NCBI GenBank assembly: GCA_019722365.1
Contig: JADFUC010001925.1
Coordinates: 2,418,001-2,482,000 of the forward strand
Source of the DNA: Lithospermum erythrorhizon
Taxonomy: Eukaryota; Streptophyta; Magnoliopsida; Boraginales; Boraginaceae
Direction: 5' to 3'
DNA length: 64,000 nucleotides
A program made the position numbers and the translations under genes. Shown piece after piece: positions 22,208 through 32,301 of the stretch (positions are counted from its first letter, which is position 1; every line of letters starts with the position of its first letter). The notes under the pieces are model-generated. The model was not told where the DNA came from. It ran no database searches and saw only the letters and a program-made list of their open reading frames with translations.

Positions 22208-24039
22208 ACGAAACTAACAATAATCATCGAAGTAGGGTAACGTCCAGGCTCTAGCTCATGAGAAGATGCCATGTCCGTTTGAGGCGTTGAATTTGATTCG
22301 CATGAATCAAAGGACAACTACGAGCAAATATCTCCCAATTTGTATCGAGTTTTTCTCCAATTTCATACACCGAACAAACACAAACCGGTCGACTCCCCCC
22401 CTTTTTTCTGGACTAGTTACATTATGTTTGCAACTTTGTCTTTGTGAAAGCTAGAATATGTTGTAGTTGGTGATTACAGGATATTATAAAGCATTTGACA
22501 TTTTGCCTTATCCAGTCGTTAGACCTCTCATGCTTTTGTCTTTGATCATTAACCTATGGAATATGTTCATCTTCAAGTGTCAACATAATTTATACATTGA
22601 CATATACAAGAGCTTCAATAGTTAGTAGTATCTCGTAGAGGTAAAGAGAGTTTCAAATTTTTAGCTAGCACAAAGTTCCAATTGAATGAAGAAATACAGG
22701 GTTTCCTCACCATGTGTCCTTTATAACACACATATTCTTATTTTAAAAAGTGAATTTGAAAATAGAAGATAGTAACATCTTTATAAGAAATAATAAAATT
22801 TTATATTTGAAACAAACATAGAAATATATTCACAGATCTTTCCATGTTAATATTTGAGGAAATTCTTTCATATAATATTTTTCATTATTAATATGTTTAT
22901 ATATGTTCTTCCACTTGTCCAAACGACAATAAAACTTTTTTTCTCCATTGGTTTCGCTATTTTTTGAAATAATTATATATAAAGATCAATTTAAACTTAT
23001 GTAGTTAGAATTTTTGTTAAACAAAAAGTATCTACAAACTAATCAAATTAAGTAACTAACATTCATTGATGTGTTTGTATTCTAGTGATATTTGGTTTGA
23101 ACATATGGCAAGAGGTCTTATATTCGAGTTTCTTTGAAAAATATTTTATGCTTTGTTAATTTCAGTTACATTTCTTGGCTTTTAGTGGTGGTATGATCCA
23201 GATGTATTATTCAAGCAAATATGATGATCAATCACAAATTCATACTCCCTCCACTGCAAAAAGACTTTTTTATCCAAAATAGAAATTTCAAATTTGATTC
23301 TTGGTTTGACCAATTTAAGAATAACGAAAAAAAGAAAAAATGAGATTTAAGGTACAATATTTAAATTTTCTTAATCTTTGTGCCAAGTCAAAACCTCCCA
23401 ATCATTTTGAGATGGAAGGAATAATTGAAGTCAAATCTATTTATCCTAAAATTATACCCTCTAGCCCTATTTCATAATGGTGATGGAGAGTTGAGTATCT
23501 TCGACATTTCTTGTTTTCATCTAGTTTTATGACCCCTATTGTTTAGGAGTTAGCCCAATACTCTAAATATAATAAGGACAGCCATTCTACGTCTTCTGCT
23601 GTCAGATTTCTCATCTACTTGATGCTATTCTTACATAGAAAAATAGAATCAGAAGTAAACTGATTCATGACAATGTAGGGTACCTCTCATTGAATATAAA
23701 CGAGGAAGAGAACTGTTGGATTGGTTTCTTCATTTACAGGATTTTGCCATTCCTTTGATCTATTTGAAATATTTGAATGTTCTTTTTATGGTGCTACTAA
23801 GTTTGATATATGCTTAAATAAGGATATATGCATAAGTAAATGATGAAAACAGTTCATCTCATGCTCCCAGTGTGGTTTTTAATTTCAGGCTAACTTCATA
23901 GATCCGATTTTTTTTTTTTTTTGTACTGGAATGTTTCTGAAGATTACATGTTCTTTGTTATGAATGTTATTCAATTGAGTTATATCTTTTTTCTCCGTCC
24001 TCTTTTCTTAACTCTCCATTCAATCCTTTATTTTGGCAG
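22208..24039. other. GRXC4 3' flank and region lacking expected NEMP exons
   Basis: The GRXC4 3' UTR lies at the start. A Stowaway-like MITE is at 23245-23421 and a T-run near 23910. I looked here for the signal peptide, lumenal domain and first transmembrane exons of the downstream NEMP gene and did not find them; no plus-strand ORF of the needed size exists. Confidence 0.55.
23245..23421. mobile_element. Stowaway-like MITE
   Basis: 177 bp between TA dinucleotides. The left end ctccctccactgcaaaaag pairs imperfectly with the complement of cattttgagatggaaggaa at the right end. Diverged copy. Confidence 0.65.
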
Positions 24040-24504
24040 GTAACTATCTTCCTGCTGGTCTTCATCGTTCTTGCTGGAGCTGGTTTAGGGTATTGGATTG
24101 TAAGGAAGTTTGTTGTGTCAGAAGATGGAACTGTGGATGTTGGCATAGCTCAATTTGTGAAATGGGCCATTCGGATAATTGCTGTCACTTCTATATCCCA
24201 GGTTTAATTGACTGCCTTTTCACATTATTGCCTAATTTTATCAACTAATCACATGGCATTGCCTGCTCATAAGTTGCACTCCCCTATGGTGCCCTGTCAT
24301 GCCCTGCTTTGCATGATTTCGCATCATGTAGTGTATGGTTGCGTTATATACTGCCGATGATCTCCTTGAAACATGGTGTATTGGTGTTGCACCAAACAAA
24401 CCAAATGGGGGGAGAGGATCCCAACCGATTTTCTTAACAAATATACATATCTCTATGAAGTAAAACTTTTAAATGGAATAATATAGGAACTTCATCTATA
24501 CATT

Positions 24505-24560
24505 TGTGAAATGAAGAGACCAGCATTCTAGGTGTGAAATGAAGAGACCAGCATTCTAGG
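24505..24560. repeat. Perfect 28-bp tandem duplication
   Basis: Two adjacent identical units (24505-24532, 24533-24560) beginning tgtgaaatgaagagacc, inside the first intron of the NEMP-like gene. Confidence 0.9.
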
Positions 24561-25232
24561 TTTGAGGGTCTTAAAAGAGGAACATCATTTTATTTTTCAG
24601 ATTCTTTTGTTATGGAAAACATCATGATTAAGTTTGTATAATAACAGACTTCCCTTTGGTTGATGAATGTTCTTTAGTGAATCTTCTTTGTGGCTGCCAT
24701 ACCTTTTCTGCATCCATAACCATGATTACATGGCTGTTTTCTAATGATTTAGTAAGTTATGAACTCCCTTTCTTATCTCCTTTCTCTTTGTTACCAGAGC
24801 ACTCGTGATACACCTTTGGCAACTGCGCTGGTTTGCTGTTGCATGACAATTCGATTTTTGGTGACATCTATACCATGGAGCAATTTCAGGCAAGCTCTAC
24901 ATATTCCATTTGTTTTACAGCAATTTTTTATGGCTTACCCCCGTAAGAGATGGAATTCCTGTAAAGAAATCTGATCATCCAAGCTTAAACAAATTTTTTC
25001 GGAGTTCATATTTCTTTAATAGAGACATATGAGAGGTCAATTCGTTTGAGGTTTATATGAAATAGTAAATGAACATCGATTACAAGATCTTTCTATTATG
25101 ACAGGGTTCACTCTTTGCTGTGTCTGAACAGTTCTCACATTTTTGAAATCTGATCCATTTTACTTAGTGATGGCCATGGCTTAGTTTAGAAGAGATGTGT
25201 AGGATTGTTGGACCCAAATTTTATAATCTGTT

Positions 25233-25430
25233 ACATACTAAGTTTATGTTTGAATATTTTAACTTTTTTCTGACATTGTGTTACACTATTACACCATATT
25301 ATTAAATGATAAACGGGTTAGAGTTAATTCTTTAACAGAGACATACTTAGTTTATGTTTGAATATTTTAACTTTTTTCTGACATTGTATTACACCATATG
25401 ATTAAATGATAAATGGGTTAAAGTTAATTC
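25233..25430. repeat. Tandem duplication of about 100 bp
   Basis: Units at 25233-25330 and 25341-25430, both starting acatact(a/t)agtttatg and ending agttaattc, with a small deletion in the second. Located in the second intron of the NEMP-like gene. Confidence 0.8.
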
Positions 25431-25787
25431 AATCCCACATTTCGCATACGTAGTTGGCAAATCAATGTGGATATCCTTACTAAATCTAATAAGAGATTTT
25501 ACTAGCGTTCCTCGTCTGAAACTGTTTTCCCGCTAATTATGTTATGTGCATTATTGCAGTGAATTACCATACTCTGTACCAAGTATGTTTCTTCGGAATG
25601 GCGGACGGTCAAATATGAGACATCAACGCGCTGAATTTTATAGCCCTACTAGGATGGGTTCTCGAGGTCTGAAGAGTATCCCAAACGGTTTATCTAGACG
25701 AGCAGGATACTCAGTCAGAGGTACGAGTTCCGAGAAGTCCTTTTGTTATATAAGTTATGCACCATCAATTATTATTACTCCCACCAT

Positions 25788-26022
25788 CTCTAAGAAGATT
25801 GTCAATTTGAATTTTAATGGTTGACTGTTAAGTTTTAAATTCACATATTTTTATATATGTTGGGTAATATATTGGTGAAAAGTATATGAATGAATAGTAT
25901 TTTCAATGGACTTTACTATTTCAATCAAAGTTATGATGTCAATTAAGACCCAAAGTTTGTGAATTATGATCATCGAAAATCAAACTTGCCAATCTTTTAG
26001 GTCTGAATATATTATTACGGAG
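25788..26022. mobile_element. Stowaway-like MITE in last NEMP intron
   Basis: 235 bp between TA dinucleotides. Left gaagattgtcaatttgaat pairs with the complement of the right-end region (aaaagattggcaagtttga). The right terminus reads acggag. Same family as 32728-32964. Confidence 0.75.
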
Positions 26023-26445
26023 TATTAGTTTTTTTCCTAAACTCTTATGAAATGTTATCTGAGATTGTTTTGAACAGGTACCCTATCACCATCTACTGGC
26101 CAAGCGACTAAAGGTCAACAAGACTTCTACTCGACATTCCACAAGACTCCCGAAAGGAAGAAGTTCTCAAAGAAAGAGTGGGATAAGTTCACTCAGCAGT
26201 CAACTAGGCAGGCAGTCTCTGAGTTAGGCGCTTCTCCTGAGTTTAGTCGATGGGTCATTAAGAATGCTCGTAGAATTCAACTCCTTCCAGAGGATAGTCT
26301 AGACGACTCACCGGGCAGTAAAATTCGATCCTCTCCAGAAGATCGTCCAGATGACTCACTCAGCAGCGACTCTGGATCCTCTGACGAGACTGCCATTGAG
26401 AGTAGCAGTGGCGTTGGTTTGTTCAAATGGCACGGTCGTAGGTAG

Positions 26446-28156
26446 TAGCAGTATCATCTCCTGTTAACAAATACCTGTAGGAGGGAGTAGGAGCCTGGTT
26501 GAATGTAGGTATTCATTTGAGATATCAATTTAGGTTTCCTTATCCCAAGTTCATGTTTTTTCTTAGGGTAATTTTTTCTTAAGAATCACAGGTGTTTAAA
26601 GAAGCTCATAGATGCAGTGTAGTCAAAATGCTAATTTGAGTTCCAAAGCTACTAATGTACTAATGCTAGTAATGTACTAATGTAAACATGTTTTCTAATT
26701 TGAAATTGGTCAAACTTCATCATACAATTAAACCATGATATGTTGGTGGTTAAGATGGTAATTTATAACAAGTGCACTCTACCAAACATATAAATGCTTA
26801 GTGACATTCAGTACTTTTATTGCATTTACTTATGATGAAAGTAGGGGAATGGAGGGTTTGGTGGTTACACTAATTGAAAATTTAGGGTGGGATTTGATAT
26901 TTTATTTCAATTAAATAAAATCAAATGAACTGAGCCAATTATTATATTTTCAGAAAATAAAATGATGATTGCATGTTTAGTTTAAACTTTTTTCATTTTG
27001 ATCTCTATGAAATGGTATAATGTGATTAAACTAATTGTCATAGAAAACATAGACTGGTAGTATTTCAAACATATTGTAATATGAAAATACTAGTAAAATC
27101 AAGAGATTATATTAGATTAATAAAATGTGTAACCAATAAAAATTCAACTTTCTCATAGATGAAGGCATTTAGTGCCATTAAATACATAGGTCAAATCTAT
27201 TATCTATTGTAGTATTTGAAGTTGTCCCCTACAGTATTTCTCTTGCTAATAAGTGGAAGATTCATTCTGTTCATGATGATCAATTGATCATCCACATACA
27301 CCTTATTTGCACTGTTGGCTTCGAATATTTCAATCATGGCTTATTAGGTCTGCACTATCTAATGAGGTCTAACTAATCTAGGGGAGGGGGGATTGATCAC
27401 CTATTATAAATGAAATAGTAATTTTATGATTTCATTCTAAAATTAATTGTTTATGTGAATTAATAGTTAATCGAAAACTTATATATTATCGCATATGAAA
27501 CAATATAATAATACATATCAATTTAAAATATAACCCTACAATATGCACATTCTTGCACGTGGAATGTTAGTTCGCTGGATGAGTAGATGTGTGGAATCTA
27601 ATGATGACTTATATTTCATACAATAATATGATATGACATATTCAATCTATGATACATATTAGTGAATCGGAAAAAACATGCTTGCACATAAAATAAATGT
27701 TGCCAACAAAATGATCCATCAAAAGGACCTCTCATAAGATCATTTTAATGTGATCAAATTTTCCCCACAGAATTCACAAGCTTTCTCTTCCATAAGAGGA
27801 AAAGAAGAAGCAGACATAGAAGGGAAACTTAGCAAATATGCAAGCAGCAGCAAGACTTTCGTGACAAAGTGCCAGCTCTATATATACACTCATCATCATA
27901 CATATAGATTTCATTACAAGAATTTATTGTGTCACCTCTCATCTTGTACTCTTTTTGAGGGTTTCTTGTTACAACATAGAACTTTTATTATTATAAAATA
28001 TCATAAAATCTTCAACTTCTAACTTTATAAGTATGTGTTTAATCATTACTAATATCGAACTTCCATTCCATTACAACGTATGAGTGATACAATGTATAGG
28101 ACATCCAATTTATTTTAATTATTGTCATTTTCGATTTTTATGTTATAATTTTATTT
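26446..28156. other. Intergenic, AT-rich
   Basis: NEMP 3' flank, then unremarkable AT-rich DNA. A TATA-like ctatatatacac near 27879 on the plus strand has no gene after it. A 90-codon ORF at 27750-28022 shows no recognisable features. Confidence 0.4.
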
Positions 28157-28745
28157 GGAGTTAATTGGTGAAATGATCCCAGTTAGTGGGTCGAAGTTGT
28201 AAATTGATCCAAGAAAGTTCAAAAGGTGGAATGTGGTCCCTGATAGTGACTTTAAGGTTGCGTTTTGGTCCCTGTTATGATTGTGTTGCTAAAAACTAGC
28301 AGGAAAATGAGCGATTGTAACTCACATTCCTGCCAAAATTATCATATTTCACTCTCACACATTCTCTTTTGATTCCCGCCAATTCTTTGCATCTATTTTA
28401 CCATTCTACTTGTTTTCCATCCAAAATAATCTCCTACAAATACAAATAGACTTACTCCTACAAAATTATAGGCGATTATTTTGGAGAGAAAACAAGTAGA
28501 ATGGTAAAATAGAGGGAAATAATTGGCGAAAATCAAAAAGAAATGGTGAGAGTGAAATATGACAATTTTGGCTGGAATGGGAGTTACAATCGCTCATTTT
28601 GTTGTTAGTTTTTAACAACACAATCATAACAGGACCAAAACACAACCTTAAAGCCACTATTAGGGATTAAATCAAAACTTTTGAAATTTCTGGGACCAAT
28701 TCGCAACTTCGTCCCACTATCTAGGACCATTTCACCAATTAACTC
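28157..28745. mobile_element. Foldback (Mutator-like) element, 589 bp, almost wholly palindromic
   Basis: Two arms of about 290 bp are near-complementary. The left arm opens gagttaattggtgaaatg and the right arm closes with its complement catttcaccaattaactc. Internal pairs such as ccattctacttgttttc (about 28400) and gaaaacaagtagaatgg (about 28488) leave a loop of only some tens of bases. Flanking 9-mers attttattt (28148-28156) and attttatct (28746-28754) are a target duplication with one mismatch, as for MULE-type TIR elements. There is no coding capacity. A transcript would fold into a very long hairpin. Confidence 0.87.
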
Positions 28746-28754
28746 ATTTTATCT

Positions 28755-29731
28755 GACAATAAATTTATTTAGTTCATATTCTAATAGATACGGAGTATAA
28801 TATTGATACCATAATACTATTTTCTTGTAATTTTGTACGAGCGATATAGTTAAAAAGTTATTTATCGTCAAAGTTTATCTCGAAAACTTTTAATGAGTTA
28901 AAAATTTTGAGTTTGAATTAAAATTATCATGTTAATAGTAAACCACATTAAAAAAACTAGAATCCTTAATTGTATTATCAACAAAAGTTATACATATTTA
29001 AAAGCCAATGCCTCTTAGGAGTCAAGGGTCCGCCTAAATGAGGTAAGGGGGTCGTCGGGTCGCATAGTATGCATGCTTATTTCTATGGTAACATGGAGAT
29101 GGTTTCCGAATTGACCTAAGAAAAAAGTGCAAACACGTACTATCTACTATGTATTTCACTAGATAAGAAACTTAGGTAGTTTAATGAGCTATTTTTTTTT
29201 ATTTCGTTATATCTTAGAGTCATAATATATAATATATTTGACTTCATAGGATATGAAAACGAACACACACATATAAAAATACAATGCAAAATAAACATAC
29301 AATATATAACATACTTAATGGAGGGGTATCATTTAATGATGAGAAATGGGACATATCAAGATTTATCACCAGCAGAAAAGAAAAATAGAACTCCAATTCT
29401 AAATTTCCAATCAAGAAATCATGAATTCAAGAAATCATGAATTCGAATCTCAATGAGACATATTTCTCTTACTAAACTCCCTTGTGGAGTCAGTAGAGTA
29501 TATTGCACCAATAGATCAAAAGATCATATATAGTTAACTAAATTACATTATTAATCAATCATCATCCAACAAATTCAAGATTCTAACTTTTTAGAATCTC
29601 AATCTCAAACATTATTAAACATACATTACTCGTATAACAAAGTCATTATCCAAATTAAAATAATGCAGGCAGCATGCATTAAAGTTAAACCCACATGGTT
29701 ATGCCAATTAATCAATTAGTTAATCAAATAA
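28755..29731. other. Intergenic between foldback and MYB60-like gene
   Basis: AT-rich. A short duplicated word aagaaatcatgaattc occurs at 29414 and 29430. The part near 29500-29731 probably contains the MYB 3' UTR. No gene seen. Confidence 0.4.
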
Positions 29732-31305
29732 TCAGAACATTGATGGTAATTGCATGGCTTCTTTGACTTGACCAGAAGTTTCATCCAAGAACCACTTCTC
29801 CATATCCTGGATGCTCTCATTCTTGTTGTTCATCAAATTATCATCAAATGAAAGAATACTTTCAAATAATTCATCCTTAAACATCACACTCCCTTCTCCT
29901 TGTACACATTCATCATCATTAATCTTGTCATTATTCTTAACCTTTCCAGCCTTATTATTACTACTATTTTGAGATGAAGATCTCATCATCCACCCTTCAA
30001 GAAGTCTTGAAATATTTTCTGCACTTGATGCATACAATGTAGAAGAAGTACTTGCAGCCATTATTGTCTGTTGTTGCCTATTATTGCTCGTCGCGGGCGA
30101 CAAAAACTGATTGTTCTGATTGTAATTTGTTGTATTATTATTATTATTTGTTGATGATGATGGTGCATGTAGCTTTGTATCAAGATTGGCTGTTTGATGA
30201 TATTTCCTCATTTTTTTCTTCAGGTGAGTGTTCCAGTAGTTCTTGATGTCATTATCTGTCCTTTGTGGAAGGTAAGAAGCTATAGCTGCCCATCTGTTCA
30301 CATTAATGCATGCATGGGAGTAATATATCATATCATATAAATGTATAAACTCAATTGAATTAATTGATCAATAATTTCATGATGATGATCAGTTGCGTAA
30401 GCAGAATTTTTTATATAAGGAGAAGAATTTTTATATAAATATAAAATATGGGGAGCCGAACAACATAATTTAAAAAAATATATATATAATTTCTAAAAAT
30501 CTTAATAATGAAATAACTGATGAAAAATTAGAGAGACGACTGATCTCCATGCCCCTAGCTAGTTCCTTCATCATGATGATGATCCTTAATACATGAAGTA
30601 CTTACTTGTTACCCAACAAGGCTTGAAGATGGACAATCATCCCCTCTTCATGTGATGTGAAGTTCCCCCTCTTGATTCCAGGTCTTAAGTAATTAGTCCA
30701 CCTTAACCTGCAGCTTTTGCTGCACCTCATTAGACCTGCATAAATACAAATCATCAAAAACGGAAGAACATATTATGTCTCAAAATAAAGTTAGATTTCT
30801 TGACTTTTTAGGGTGTAATATAACCTTTGAGACGTCCTCTAAATCAAATTATGTATGTGCTATTTTTGTCATAAATTCATATCAGTACACCCTATTAACA
30901 AAAGATGATGGATTATTGTGACTCCACTTAATTCTTATTAGGATGTTGAATATTACAAATTGTGAATGGTATGAGTGTATGACATGCATAAATATATACG
31001 CCATATTTTATAATACGAGTTGAATATTAAAAATTATGAAAGATATACATACCATATTATAAACTTATAATATGATACGAGCTAAAGTTTAACATTTAAG
31101 TATGCTTTCATCAAAATTCTTTACTAGACGAACTCGATATTCTCACATATATGAAATTATAGTATAATGTACCTGTATTAGTAGGAACAGATCTCCAGTT
31201 TCCAGGACCATGTTCCTGGATATAGGAAACCAAGATGATATCTTCTTCTGGTGTCCATGGACCCTTCTTGATGCCAACTTTGTCACAACAAGGAGGTCTT
31301 CCCAT
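29732..31305 (-). CDS. MYB60: R2R3-MYB transcription factor, subgroup 1 (MYB60-like)
   Basis: Exons 31305-31173 (133 bp), 30735-30606 (130 bp) and 30293-29732, the canonical R2R3-MYB gene structure, give 274 residues. R2 runs from [20 protein letters not shown] through NWRSVP to [11 protein letters not shown]3 from [16 protein letters not shown] through [20 protein letters not shown]. The tryptophan spacing is intact, with F replacing the first W of R3 as usual. The start [15 protein letters not shown] and the C-terminal box [18 protein letters not shown] mark subgroup 1 (MYB30/31/60/94/96). The short Asn-rich tail and length fit MYB60, which acts in guard cells. MYB30/96-type identity is possible. 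Its upstream region is rich in AAAG cores. Confidence 0.85.
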
Positions 31306-31560
31306 CTCTATATTTCAGTGCCCCCTTTGCCTTTGTCTCTAGGGAGTCTTGAATTGATGTGGTGGATGCATATAAGTAGGGGTGAGCAAGTTTTAAAGTC
31401 TGCCTAAAAGAGGGAGTCACATGGGTGACTTTAAATATGATAAGGTAGACTTAAATAGGAAGATTATAAGGTTCACTATTTGCTTTAGAGGCAAAGCCTC
31501 ACGAGAAAGGCTTTGTGCCCTCTTATAGTCATTTCTTTTTGCACCTAAGAATGCTGGGTG
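31306..31560 (-). promoter_or_regulatory. MYB60-like promoter with AAAG (DOF) core cluster
   Basis: About eleven AAAG/CTTT cores lie within 260 bp upstream of the start codon, including gagaaaggctttg near 31491-31504 and two in ccctttgcctttg near 31322-31334. TATA-like TATTTAA words on the minus strand are near 31431-31457. AAAG clusters recognised by DOF factors are known to drive guard-cell expression of Arabidopsis MYB60. Confidence 0.4.
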
Positions 31561-32301
31561 TTGGATTCCTACAAACTCGACTTGAATGCTTTGATATCAA
31601 ACCATATCAATCATATATATACTACCTCGTGTCGTAGTATTAATTGACAAGCACGATTTTTATTTGAATCATAAGTATTATGTTAGATGTAAAGGTGGTT
31701 GAAAGTACTATGGTTTGATATAGTTCATAAAATACTACATAAATATTGGAGTTCAAAATTTAAAAGGTCAAATATCAAAATTCATAATTGGATGGTTCCA
31801 AACCTAATATAGATATATTAATTCATAGTTCGAATTGGTTCTGGATATATTTTTAGAATATAATCAACTAGTAGCTAAAACATAAAGGAGGAAATACGTA
31901 AAAATGACTTGTTAATTGACTATACTTGCTCAGTTGTTCGAATGAATATTCACTTCAAAATATCTATTATAATCAAATCCGAACAGAACCAGCTCGATAT
32001 CCCCATAATCCCCATGATACAAATAGCAAAAATCACAAACCTTTCATCCGGAGTATAGCTCAACCGGTAAAAAACTAAAATGTTAAATATTAACACCCTC
32101 GCATGAATTCGCCTCTCACACAAAGTTATCAATTAAATCTCTTCGATGTCCTGAGTGCGAGGATTTCACACTTTTTTTCAAAAACCACAAACCTCTCATT
32201 TCGTTTCCTGTTGTGGCTTAACCACTTCATCATCTCTTCACACAATCACAATGCTAAGCAAAATCAATTTTCAATGAACAATAACTCACAAAACTCAAAA
32301 A
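31561..32301. other. Divergent spacer MYB60-like / ARC3
   Basis: AT-rich spacer. Near 32052-32110 a tRNA-like word (gtatagctcaaccggt) followed by a weak B-box-like region suggests a SINE remnant. ARC3 5' UTR should occupy the right end. Confidence 0.35.

Larger units (their letters stand above)
24040..26445 (+). pseudogene. 5'-truncated NEMP/DUF2215 nuclear-envelope protein gene (PNET2-like)
   Basis: Four exons of the C-terminal half: 24040-24201, 24798-24889, 25560-25720, 26078-26445. Phases join and the frame is open to the stop. Exon 1 encodes a transmembrane hairpin typical of DUF2215 (FLLVFIVLAGAGLGYWIVRK, then VSEDGTVDVGIAQFVKWAIR). The last exon has the conserved nucleoplasmic segment FYSTFHKTPERKKFSKKEWD and TRQAVSELGASPEFSRW, then an acidic Ser-rich tail ending FKWHGRR. 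Family members place this protein in the inner nuclear membrane; plant members are called PNET2. The signal peptide, lumenal domain and first membrane helices are absent upstream, so the copy is probably a truncated duplicate. Introns are kept, so it is not retroposed. Intron 2 would use a GC donor. A distant or non-canonical first exon cannot be ruled out. Confidence 0.72.

Noticed and set aside
27750..28022. Short ORF after a TATA-like sequence at about 27.9 kb
   Set aside because: The TATA-like word lies inside the ORF rather than upstream, and the peptide has no recognisable feature.
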